Shown: piece by piece, positions 16,478 through 23,994 of the stretch
How positions within the stretch are numbered: position 1 is the first letter of the stretch
Layout of the letters: each line of letters starts with the position of its first letter
NCBI RefSeq assembly: GCF_009728935.1
Contig: NZ_CP034235.1
Coordinates: 4,564,001-4,628,000, forward strand
Source of the DNA: Paenibacillus psychroresistens
GTDB taxonomy: Bacteria > Bacillota > Bacilli > Paenibacillales > NBRC-103111
Length of the DNA stretch: 64,000 nucleotides
Direction: 5' to 3'
Notes under the pieces: generated by a model
Seen by the model: only the letters and a program-made list of their open reading frames with translations
What the model was told of the DNA's origin: nothing
Database searches by the model: none
Program-made: the position numbers and the translations under genes

Positions 16478-16771
16478 TTAAGAGCGCCCTGTTTTCGTAT
16501 GTGATCTTCTATTGGAAGGTATAGTCGAACTTTCCGATTGACTGGACTGAATTTCTTGCTGATCGATTTGAATGTCTTGCTCCTCAACACTGGCAATAAA
16601 TTCGTCCATCACCGGATCCTGCTGAACCACTGTATCTGTTGGTTGATTATTATCAGCATTCCTAAATGCTTTTTCAAAAGCTGCACTTGTTCTTACTTCT
16701 TGAAAGAGAATCGTTAATCCAATAGCACCCACAAAACCTATTTTCCATTTCAACCATTTGGATTTTTTCAT
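16478..16771 (-). CDS. Small membrane-anchored protein, first gene of the apbE operon
   Basis: 97 residues: a basic start (MKKSKWLKWK), one hydrophobic segment (IGFVGAIGLTILF, about 11-24), then a hydrophilic tail rich in Gln, Glu and Ser ending RRSHTKTGRS. This looks like a signal-anchored exported peptide without a known domain. GGAGG stands 9 nt before the ATG. It leads the operon with apbE and the ferric-reductase-like gene, downstream of repeat array A. I looked for the ApbE target motif type (D-x-x-S/T-G-A-T) and found none, so it is not an obvious FMN acceptor. Confidence 0.75.
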   Translation of the reverse strand: MKKSKWLKWKIGFVGAIGLTILFQEVRTSAAFEKAFRNADNNQPTDTVVQQDPVMDEFIASVEEQDIQIDQQEIQSSQSESSTIPSNRRSHTKTGRS

Positions 16772-16813
16772 CTTAAACGACCTCCTGTATGTATACCAAA
16801 GCTTTATTCTCCT

Positions 16814-16867
16814 AGTATGCTTGATAAACCTGAGATGTAAATGAGTGATTGCTGAAGAAATGCTGAA
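16814..16867 (-). promoter_or_regulatory. Array A: 11-bp-phased operator and promoter of the apbE operon
   Basis: On the minus strand four half-sites start every 11 nt: TTCAGC (16867), TTCAGC (16856), CTCATT (16845), CTCAGG (16834). The -10 CATACT (16814-16819) begins 15 nt after the start of the last half-site. The same arrangement occurs at two further promoters in this window. Direct repeats with one helical turn spacing are what OmpR-family regulators bind. Confidence 0.8.
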
Positions 16868-16897
16868 TAATAACTAGAATTTTATTATAACAAGAAA

Positions 16898-16951
16898 TTC
16901 AGCTTACCTTCAGCTTTCACTCAGCTAGATTTCAATAAAAGATAACATAAT
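16898..16951 (+). promoter_or_regulatory. Array B: 11-bp-phased operator and promoter of the OmpR/kinase operon
   Basis: Half-sites TTCAGC (16898), TTCAGC (16909), CTCAGC (16920) and TTCAAT (16931) lie at exact 11-nt steps. The -10 CATAAT (16946-16951) starts 15 nt after the last half-site start, as in arrays A and C. No good -35 exists, consistent with activation. This implies autoregulation of the response regulator. Confidence 0.8.
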
Positions 16952-17001
16952 AAAGGTACAATCCATACAAAATAATGTAAAATAAAGCTGAGGTGTTGAA
17001 T

Positions 17002-17685
17002 ATGAACCAAATCAAAGGCATTAAAATATTATTAGTAGATGATGAAGCGACGATTTTACAATTTCTAGAGCTTGGGCTTGTCAATGAAGGCTTTGAAGTT
17101 CAAACTGCACAGGACGGCATGACGGCAGTTACTTTAGCCAAAAGCTTTCAACCGCATCTTGCTATTTTAGATGTAATGATGCCCGGGATGGATGGCTTCG
17201 AGGTCTGCCGCATGCTTAAGAAAACCGAGAACATAGCGGTCATCATGCTAACGGCTAAAGATGAAGTTGTAGATCGCGTTAAGGGACTGAGTCTTGGAGC
17301 CGACGATTATATGATGAAGCCATTTAGCTTTGAAGAGCTCTTGGCTCGTATTCATGCACGTATACGCAATCAATTTCCCAACCTAGCAAGCGAGGTTATT
17401 CAAGGCCCCTTCCGCATTGATGATCGCCGTAAAGAAATATCTATTGAGAATCGTGTTTTAGAGCTGACCACTACGGAATACGGATTATTGAAATTTTTAG
17501 TGATCAATCATGGGCTTGTGCTCAGTAAAGCGATGATTCTAGATAAGGTTTGGGGCTATGATTTTGGCGGGGAAGAAAACATTGTTGAGGTTTATATCCG
17601 TTCCTTGCGTGAAAAGCTGAATGATAAGGAACATCGCTTAATTCGCACCATTCGTGGCGCAGGTTATCGGATAGATTTGACATGA
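17002..17685 (+). CDS. OmpR/PhoB-family response regulator
   Basis: 227 residues. The receiver domain (about 5-120) has the acidic pair in LLVDDEATI, phosphoacceptor Asp in LAILDVMMPGMDG, conserved Thr in VIMLTAKD and Lys in DDYMMKPFSF. The C-terminal winged helix (about 130-225) has LELTTTEYGLLKFL and VEVYIRSLREKL with IRTIRGAGYR. I start at the ATG at 17002, with GAGGTG just upstream, rather than a GTG three codons earlier. The kinase start overlaps its stop (ATGA). It follows array B, and very similar arrays precede the apbE operon and the exporter operon, so this protein is the leading candidate for binding all three. Confidence 0.95.
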   Translation: MNQIKGIKILLVDDEATILQFLELGLVNEGFEVQTAQDGMTAVTLAKSFQPHLAILDVMMPGMDGFEVCRMLKKTENIAVIMLTAKDEVVDRVKGLSLGADDYMMKPFSFEELLARIHARIRNQFPNLASEVIQGPFRIDDRRKEISIENRVLELTTTEYGLLKFLVINHGLVLSKAMILDKVWGYDFGGEENIVEVYIRSLREKLNDKEHRLIRTIRGAGYRIDLT

Positions 17686-19235
17686 AAACTCATTGGCTAA
17701 GTCGAATCAAACGTTTTTTCTCCCCCCTTTCCCTGCGTTACCAGCTATTATCGAGATCCTTGTTTATCCTTGCGGGCTTACTAATGCTTATCGGATTATT
17801 GCAATACGTTTTGATGCATGACTTCATCTATAAAAGTAAAGCGGCCAGTATGAAAGAAGCTATAAAACAGTATCCGCGCGAACGCTGGGAACAATTATTA
17901 GGCAATAACTTGGATGATAATCCTAATAACAATCAGAATAATAATCAGAATAACAATCAGAATAATAATCAAAATCACAATTCAAACAATAATCCAAACA
18001 ATAATCCAGGTCAGCGCTTTCCACCCTTTATTCTTGATTCACCAATAGCTTTAATTGATATTAACGGAAACTTCACTGCATTAACCGGACCAGATGATGT
18101 TGTTCCTCCGCAGCTGTCAACCGCAGAATATTTAGCAGTTATACAGCAAAAAAATAACCCTAATGATTTAAATTATAAAATTATTAACGATTCTAATGGT
18201 GTAGAGCAGCTGGTAGTACTCACTCCTATTGTCGGCAGGGGTCAGCAATTGATTGGATTAGCCCAGGTTAATACCAGCACCAGCACCCTAAATGATGTCT
18301 TGTTCCGTCAGCTCTTTACATTCTTGGCACTCTCAATAACTGCCCTAATCCTTGGCTTACTTACTTTCTTGCCTGTATTGAAAAAAACATTGGTTCCCTT
18401 ATCCAACTTAGTCGATACGGTAGAACAAATTGATGGCGGGAATTTAACCGAGCGTTTTCCAGATCATCAAGGTCAGCTCGAGATTGATCGGCTCTCGATT
18501 TCTTTTAATGGGATGTTGGATCGTTTGGAGTTTTCATTTGAAGCGGAAAAAGAAGCTAGAGAGCAAATGCAGCGATTTATTGCCGATGCTTCTCATGAGC
18601 TACGTACCCCGCTTACCTCCATTCATGGGTTCTTGGAGGTTCTGCTGCGCGGTGCAGCTAATAATCCAGATCAGCTGCAAAAGGCGCTTAAAAGCATGTA
18701 TGGAGAGTCCGAACGGGTTAATAAGCTGGTCGAGGACTTGCTATTATTAGCTAAGCTTGACCGCACGCCGCATATTCAATTATCAGAAGGGGATTTGGAC
18801 GATGTTCTCCATGAAATGGAACCTCAGCTGCGAGTTCTGGCTGGTAAAAGATCAGTCAGCTTCTCGATTAGCCCTAATATGCTATGCATGTATAATTCAG
18901 ACAAAATGAAGCAAGTCATTCTTAACTTATATTACAATGCCGTCCAACATACGGACGCTGAATCTGGAAGCATTGTTATTACCTTAAAACAAGCAGCTGA
19001 CGGGGTGCAATTATCGATCCAAGATAATGGCACGGGCATTAACAAAGAGCATTTGCCTTACTTATTTGATCGATTCTATCGTAGTGACTCCTCGAGAACT
19101 CGAAAATATGGAGGAGCTGGCTTAGGACTTTCCATTACAAAATCCATTATTGAGGTGCATAATGGCGCCATTCGAATCGAAAGTAAAGAAGGCTCTGGAA
19201 GCACATTTTATGTCTGGTTGCCTTTATTGAAGTAA
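17682..19235 (+). CDS. Membrane sensor histidine kinase with Asn/Gln-rich sensor segment
   Basis: 517 residues: TM1 (about 25-48), an extracytoplasmic domain (about 49-205), TM2 (about 206-232), HAMP (235-285), HisKA with His in FIADASHELRTPLTSIHGF (about 300-315), and HATPase with N-box LNLYYNAVQHT, DNGTGI and GAGLGL. The sensor includes a low-complexity stretch of repeated NNNQ and NNNP from about residue 82 to 109, encoded by 12-bp repeats. Its start overlaps the regulator stop by 4 nt. Ligand unknown; the regulated genes suggest redox or toxic-compound sensing. A strong terminator follows. Confidence 0.94.
   Translation: MKTHWLSRIKRFFSPLSLRYQLLSRSLFILAGLLMLIGLLQYVLMHDFIYKSKAASMKEAIKQYPRERWEQLLGNNLDDNPNNNQNNNQNNNQNNNQNHNSNNNPNNNPGQRFPPFILDSPIALIDINGNFTALTGPDDVVPPQLSTAEYLAVIQQKNNPNDLNYKIINDSNGVEQLVVLTPIVGRGQQLIGLAQVNTSTSTLNDVLFRQLFTFLALSITALILGLLTFLPVLKKTLVPLSNLVDTVEQIDGGNLTERFPDHQGQLEIDRLSISFNGMLDRLEFSFEAEKEAREQMQRFIADASHELRTPLTSIHGFLEVLLRGAANNPDQLQKALKSMYGESERVNKLVEDLLLLAKLDRTPHIQLSEGDLDDVLHEMEPQLRVLAGKRSVSFSISPNMLCMYNSDKMKQVILNLYYNAVQHTDAESGSIVITLKQAADGVQLSIQDNGTGINKEHLPYLFDRFYRSDSSRTRKYGGAGLGLSITKSIIEVHNGAIRIESKEGSGSTFYVWLPLLK
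17925..17972 (+). repeat. In-frame 12-bp minisatellite in the sensor kinase gene
   Basis: Four 12-bp units of the form AATAAYAATCAR encode NNNQ repeats, followed by degenerate NNNP units to about 18008. Because the unit is 12 bp, slippage would change sensor length without breaking the frame. Confidence 0.8.
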
Positions 19236-19254
19236 TAAGTGGAGTGTTCAAAAT

Positions 19255-19306
19255 AAAAAGAGACCTTCTAAAGTCATCACTCGACTCTAGAAGGCCTCTT
19301 TTTTAT
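19255..19306. terminator. Bidirectional terminator between kinase and Ig-repeat gene
   Basis: GAGACCTTCTA pairs with TAGAAGGCCTC around a short loop, with an A run on the left and a T run on the right, so it can serve both convergent genes. Confidence 0.8.
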
Positions 19307-19318
19307 GCTTGTACTAAA

Positions 19319-22300
19319 TTAACTTACCACGATCTGCAAGTATACTGTTTTACCAGCGAATTTACAGGTGATTCTGGCTTTGCCTTTTCCGTAGGCTGTG
19401 ATCACGCCATCCTTGACATCAGCAATCGAATCATTAGAGCTGGACCATAGTCCTTCAACAGAAACATCTTCGTCTGTATTGTCTTTAAATGTGGCTACAG
19501 CATGCACCTGCTTCGTGCTATTAATACTCATTGTTACATTCTTTTCGGTGATTTTTAAATATTTGAGCTCATCTACAGTAACTTTCACTGAAGCTGTTTT
19601 CCCGCTATATTTGGCTGTGATTGAGGTTTTACCATAAGAGCTAGCTATAATGTTCCCTTTTACAACATCTGCTACTTTAAAAGATGATGTGGTCCATTCT
19701 GCCTCTGTGGTAATATCCTTCTCAGTACCATCTGAGTAAACAGCTGTCAGAACTAATAATTGTTGAGTTCCTGACTTAATGGAGACTTCTTTTTTGCTGA
19801 GATAAATTTTAGTAGCTACATTTACTTCAACTGGAACAGTCACTGATTTACCACCGTAGGTTGCAGTAATGGTTGCTTTACCATTTCCATAGCTAGTAAC
19901 CACTCCATCCAATACATCGGCAACTTTCTCTGAGCTTGATTTCCAAATTGCTGCTTGAGTGACAATTTCACTGGTGCGATCGTTATGTGTAGCAGTTAGA
20001 ACAAGCTGGACGGAAGAATTCTTCTCCATTACCACTTGCTTCAGATCAATTGATAATTTAACTGCTAAATCAACCTCCACCGTAAGTGTTTCTATTAATC
20101 CACTATATTTAACGGTTATGGTCGCTTTCCCACTGCTAAAAGCTTTTAAAACCCCATTGCTCACTTTAGCAATCTTATCACTGGATGAGGTCCAAACAGC
20201 TTCGTCTGTGACATCCTTTGAGGTTTCATCCTTAAAATTGGCTTGCAAGGATACCGGTGCACTATCCCCTTCCTTCATTGTAAAAACGGATGGACTGGTA
20301 AACTCCAGAGAGGCAACCACTCCGATCATTACAGAGATAGTAACTGTACGATCGCCATAACTAGCGGTTATCTTCGTCTCGCCTTTATCCACTGCAGTAA
20401 TTAAGCCGCCTTTTACATCTGCAATCGCAGTTGAATTGGATTTCCATACAGCTCTATCCGTAATATCTTCTGAAGATCCATCTGAATAGGTTGCTGTAAT
20501 TGTGACCTGCTCGGAAGCACCTGATTGCAGCTGTAGTGTTTGTTTATTAGCCGTTAGAACAGTAGCTTGATCAATATTTACCGAAATCGTTACTTTTTTC
20601 CCGCCATATACAGCAGAAATTGTTGCGTGGCCTACTTTATAGGCTGTAATATTTCCTTTAATAACGGAAGCAATATCTGCATTATCCGTTGTCCATTCCG
20701 CTATCTCTGTTACATCATAGGTTTCCCCCGAAGCATAAGTAGCTGTAACAACCGTTTGTACTTCCTCGTTAGCCCGCATCTCAATGCTTGATTTATCTAC
20801 AATAAGTCTTCTTGGCGTAGCCACATCCACAGTAATGGAAACTGACTTCCCACCATATTTCCCAACTAAAGTCGCTTGCCCCATTGCAATTCCCGTAACA
20901 AGACCTTCGGAAACACTGGCAATCTCTTCATTGCTTGTTGTCCATATGGCTTGAGTCGTTATGTCAACTGGTTCACTGCTGCCGGTAAAATAACCATTTA
21001 AACTCAACTGCTGTGAATCTGCTACTTTCATGAAAAGATCGGTTTGGTTTACTTCCAAGCGAGTTGGAATTTCAACCTGTATCGTGACCGTTGCTGTACT
21101 TTCGCCATATTTGGCTGTTATCACTGCTTGTCCACTGCTAACTGCGGTAACAATTCCGTTCGTCACATAAGCAATAGCATCATTGTCTGACGTCCAAGTA
21201 GCTTGATCCGTTACTGGCTTCGAGATTCCATCTGAAAGAGTAGCTGTTAGAACTAAAGGCTCTGTTGCTCCTTTTCGTAAGGATACATTTGTTTTGTTTA
21301 ACGATAAGCTTTTGGCAACATCAACATCAACAACTAGCTTAGCCGTATTATTACCAAATTGAGCATTAATCACAGCTTGCCCAGATTTGATAGCACTAAC
21401 TTTACCTTTGGATACAATTGCAACTGCTTCATTATCAGATGACCATGTAGCACGATCCGTTACGTCCTCTACAGTTCCGTCTGCATAGGTTGCTTTTAGA
21501 ATCGCCGTTTTGTTCCCATTTACACTTAGCTGCATGGTTGTATTATCTAAAATCAACTTGCGTGCCACATCAACATCAATCGCAATCGTAGTTGTTTTAC
21601 CTCCATAAGTTGCTGAGATAGAGGCGTTACCATTAGAGAATGCAGTAACAACACCATTGGATACCGTGGCTACATTATCATTATTGGATTCCCATTTAGC
21701 CTTAGTAGTGACCACTTCACTTGACCCATCTGCATAGAAAGCACTAAGTGCAATTGATTTAGTAGCCTTAACATGCATGAAAGCTTCTAAAGGATCTGCA
21801 ACTAAACGTTTCGTTACATCAACATCGACGACGATTTTAGCAGACTTCCCTCCATATGAGGCAGTTACAGTTACTTCTCCTGAATTATAAGCCGTTATTA
21901 ATCCTTTGTAAGCATAAGCAATGCTGTCCGAATCTGAGATCCATGTAGCTTTGTTGCTAATATCTTCGTAGTCACCATTATCGAATAGTGCCATAACCTG
22001 TATTTGCTTATGAGCACCTACTTTAAGCGTTAAATTTGTTAAAGATACGGTGTTATTCTCCAGATTAAGTCGAAGAACCTTATCCACATCTACAGGAATG
22101 GAAACGGTTTGGGTGCCGTACTTCGCTGTAATTATGGTGCTCCCAGAATTAAGCGCTGTGATTTTACCATCTACAACATTAGCAACTGAATCATTGCTAG
22201 ATATCCATTGATCAACCTGATAAGTAACATTAGAAACCGTGTTATCTGTATAAGTCGCCATTAAAGTAATTTGTTCAATATTACCGACTCTCATGGAGAC

Positions 22301-22681
22301 ACTTGTTTTATTTTTTGTAAGACTGCGAACCTTTTTATCGACCGCTAAACTAACACTAACGGATGTTCCTAGATATTTGGCTGTAATAATAATATTCCCC
22401 TTAGCTTTTGCAGTAATAATTCCGTTGTAAACGGTGGCTATCGATGAATCCTGAGTCGTCCAATCCGTCAGCAAAGTTACATCTTCTGTTTTACTGCTGA
22501 CATAGATGGCAGTTGCCGTTAATTCATAGCTATCTCCAACCTCAAGACTTACTTCATTCGTGGATAATACCATTCGCGAGAACGTTTCGGCAGCAAATGC
22601 CTTCCCGCTCCAACCCATTGGTAAAAGTAAAAGAATAAGTCCTATTAGCATTGATTTTTGCAAAAACAATCGTTTAATCAT
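19319..22681 (-). CDS. Secreted protein of 13 tandem Ig-like (Big_2-type) repeats
   Basis: About 1120 residues. A signal peptide (IKRLFLQKSMLIGLILLLLP, ending near AFA-AE) is followed by about 13 repeats of about 85 residues. Each has a variable start, DVT..A.W.S.N..(V/I)A.V..G and a close such as G.A.ITA.YGGK.V.I.VDV, the bacterial Ig-like group 2 pattern. No anchor (LPXTG or SLH) or enzyme domain is seen, so surface attachment may be through the neighbour. I start at the ATG at 22681, with GGAGAG about 11 nt upstream; the GTG at 22693 touches that site. It is 24 nt downstream of the SLH-protein gene, hence one operon. Confidence 0.88.
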   Translation of the reverse strand: MIKRLFLQKSMLIGLILLLLPMGWSGKAFAAETFSRMVLSTNEVSLEVGDSYELTATAIYVSSKTEDVTLLTDWTTQDSSIATVYNGIITAKAKGNIIITAKYLGTSVSVSLAVDKKVRSLTKNKTSVSMRVGNIEQITLMATYTDNTVSNVTYQVDQWISSNDSVANVVDGKITALNSGSTIITAKYGTQTVSIPVDVDKVLRLNLENNTVSLTNLTLKVGAHKQIQVMALFDNGDYEDISNKATWISDSDSIAYAYKGLITAYNSGEVTVTASYGGKSAKIVVDVDVTKRLVADPLEAFMHVKATKSIALSAFYADGSSEVVTTKAKWESNNDNVATVSNGVVTAFSNGNASISATYGGKTTTIAIDVDVARKLILDNTTMQLSVNGNKTAILKATYADGTVEDVTDRATWSSDNEAVAIVSKGKVSAIKSGQAVINAQFGNNTAKLVVDVDVAKSLSLNKTNVSLRKGATEPLVLTATLSDGISKPVTDQATWTSDNDAIAYVTNGIVTAVSSGQAVITAKYGESTATVTIQVEIPTRLEVNQTDLFMKVADSQQLSLNGYFTGSSEPVDITTQAIWTTSNEEIASVSEGLVTGIAMGQATLVGKYGGKSVSITVDVATPRRLIVDKSSIEMRANEEVQTVVTATYASGETYDVTEIAEWTTDNADIASVIKGNITAYKVGHATISAVYGGKKVTISVNIDQATVLTANKQTLQLQSGASEQVTITATYSDGSSEDITDRAVWKSNSTAIADVKGGLITAVDKGETKITASYGDRTVTISVMIGVVASLEFTSPSVFTMKEGDSAPVSLQANFKDETSKDVTDEAVWTSSSDKIAKVSNGVLKAFSSGKATITVKYSGLIETLTVEVDLAVKLSIDLKQVVMEKNSSVQLVLTATHNDRTSEIVTQAAIWKSSSEKVADVLDGVVTSYGNGKATITATYGGKSVTVPVEVNVATKIYLSKKEVSIKSGTQQLLVLTAVYSDGTEKDITTEAEWTTSSFKVADVVKGNIIASSYGKTSITAKYSGKTASVKVTVDELKYLKITEKNVTMSINSTKQVHAVATFKDNTDEDVSVEGLWSSSNDSIADVKDGVITAYGKGKARITCKFAGKTVYLQIVVS

Positions 22682-22704
22682 GTTGTATTTCACTCTCCTA
22701 ATTA

Positions 22705-23745
22705 TTAATTAATCGCATACCAGAACTCTACGTTATCCTTCACATCAGGGGAAGGTGCAATAAGAATTTCTATTTTCCCAACCGTGACTGTTGCTTTCTC
22801 CCCTATGTTCATCGCGCTTTTAACTTTTGCTGCAAAATCCTCTTTAATTTCGAGACCTTGTGCTTTGAGCAGCTCTACCGCTAACGAGATACTCGTACTG
22901 CTGCCGTCGCCAAACAATTGTGTAATCGAAACCTGTCCCTTAATATTAGCTGGTTTAAAGATTACTGAATCGAACTTATTGCCATCCTTGGCTATCCCGA
23001 TGTGATCCGCTGTTGCTGTCACATTAAATCCGGGGTAATTTTTAATTATTGCTTGTAATTTGGTATAAGCAGTGGCAATCGCTGGTGGTAAATTTGTCGG
23101 ATCAAACGGTAATGCTGGCAGCAAGCTAGCAGCTGAAGCTTCCTGAGGACGCGGCAATAGCTTCGACATCCCTTGATCTAATAAATTCTTAATGAAGGTA
23201 ACTGCCTCTGCACGAGTTAAATTATCTGTCCCCATATAGCCGCTAATAGTCGGGCTTACTTTACCATTCGAAAGCTTTTTGCCTAAAATATATTGAATAG
23301 CATTATTCCCAGTAAAATTAACTCCGTTAGCGCCTGTAATGATTTCAGCAACCTGTAGACGGTTTATATAGGCAGTTCTGAGGTTTTTATCTATTGCCCC
23401 TTTAATAGGAAAGTTGAACTCACTCAAGTAATTATAGGTAGGTTCTGGCCATGCCAATTTACTAGACTGTGCATCGAAGCCAAATGCGTTAGCAAACATA
23501 GTAAGGAATTCAGCTTCTTTTACCTTTAGATCCGGTTTAAAGGTTCCATCTGGGTAGCCGTTAACAATTTTCTTCTCTGTTGCCCATGCTATGGTAGCTT
23601 TGGCCCAATGACTTTTGGCATCGGAAAAAACCGCAGCATCCGCCTTTACAGTGGTATCCGCAGCTGATATATGACTTTCAACAATTCCAGATGATAATGT
23701 AATTAGCAGCACTAATGAAAGATTGATCTTTTTTAATGCATTCAT
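22705..23745 (-). CDS. SLH-domain secreted protein
   Basis: 346 residues with a signal peptide (LSLVLLITLSSGIVESHISA) and an SLH domain (about 40-90; FSDAKSHWAKATIAWATEKKI then GYPDGTFKPD). A second degenerate SLH-like segment reaches about residue 190 (GTDNLTRAEAVTFIKNLL). The C-terminal 140 residues are an unassigned domain with FNVTATADHIGIAKDGNKFD and IGEKATVTVGKIEILIAPS. SLH domains bind pyruvylated secondary cell-wall polymers. GAGGAG precedes the ATG. It leads an operon with the Ig-repeat protein. Confidence 0.88.
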   Translation of the reverse strand: MNALKKINLSLVLLITLSSGIVESHISAADTTVKADAAVFSDAKSHWAKATIAWATEKKIVNGYPDGTFKPDLKVKEAEFLTMFANAFGFDAQSSKLAWPEPTYNYLSEFNFPIKGAIDKNLRTAYINRLQVAEIITGANGVNFTGNNAIQYILGKKLSNGKVSPTISGYMGTDNLTRAEAVTFIKNLLDQGMSKLLPRPQEASAASLLPALPFDPTNLPPAIATAYTKLQAIIKNYPGFNVTATADHIGIAKDGNKFDSVIFKPANIKGQVSITQLFGDGSSTSISLAVELLKAQGLEIKEDFAAKVKSAMNIGEKATVTVGKIEILIAPSPDVKDNVEFWYAIN

Positions 23746-23860
23746 TCTTGTAACTCCTCTGCAAAATAAATTATGTATTTAACCTTCTCTTATATTTTTC
23801 GGTAACTCTACTATATATCATTAGTAAAAAATCATTTATAAGTCTTTCTAACCATATATA

Positions 23861-23902
23861 GAAGCTATCCAAAAAGCCACTTCTTGACTTAAGGATAGCT
23901 TC
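23861..23902 (-). terminator. Hairpin downstream of the 983-residue secreted protein gene
   Basis: GAAGCTATCC (23861-23870) pairs with GGATAGCTTC (23893-23902). The loop is long and no T run follows, so it is a weak terminator or RNA stability element. Confidence 0.4.
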
Positions 23903-23994
23903 AATTATATAGTTAGTCAATTTTTACATGTCATATTTCGACTATTTTCACGAAAAATTTACTTGTTTGGAGTTTATATTGCATGAATATCGCT

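Noticed and set aside
16450..16596. Longer ApbE start
   Set aside because: It would overlap the preceding gene and has no ribosome site, whereas the ATG at 16449 has AAGGAGG at 8 nt.
19319..22681. Repeat-rich region suspected as CRISPR or satellite DNA
   Set aside because: The repeats are protein-level Ig-like modules of about 255 bp with diverged DNA, without spacers.
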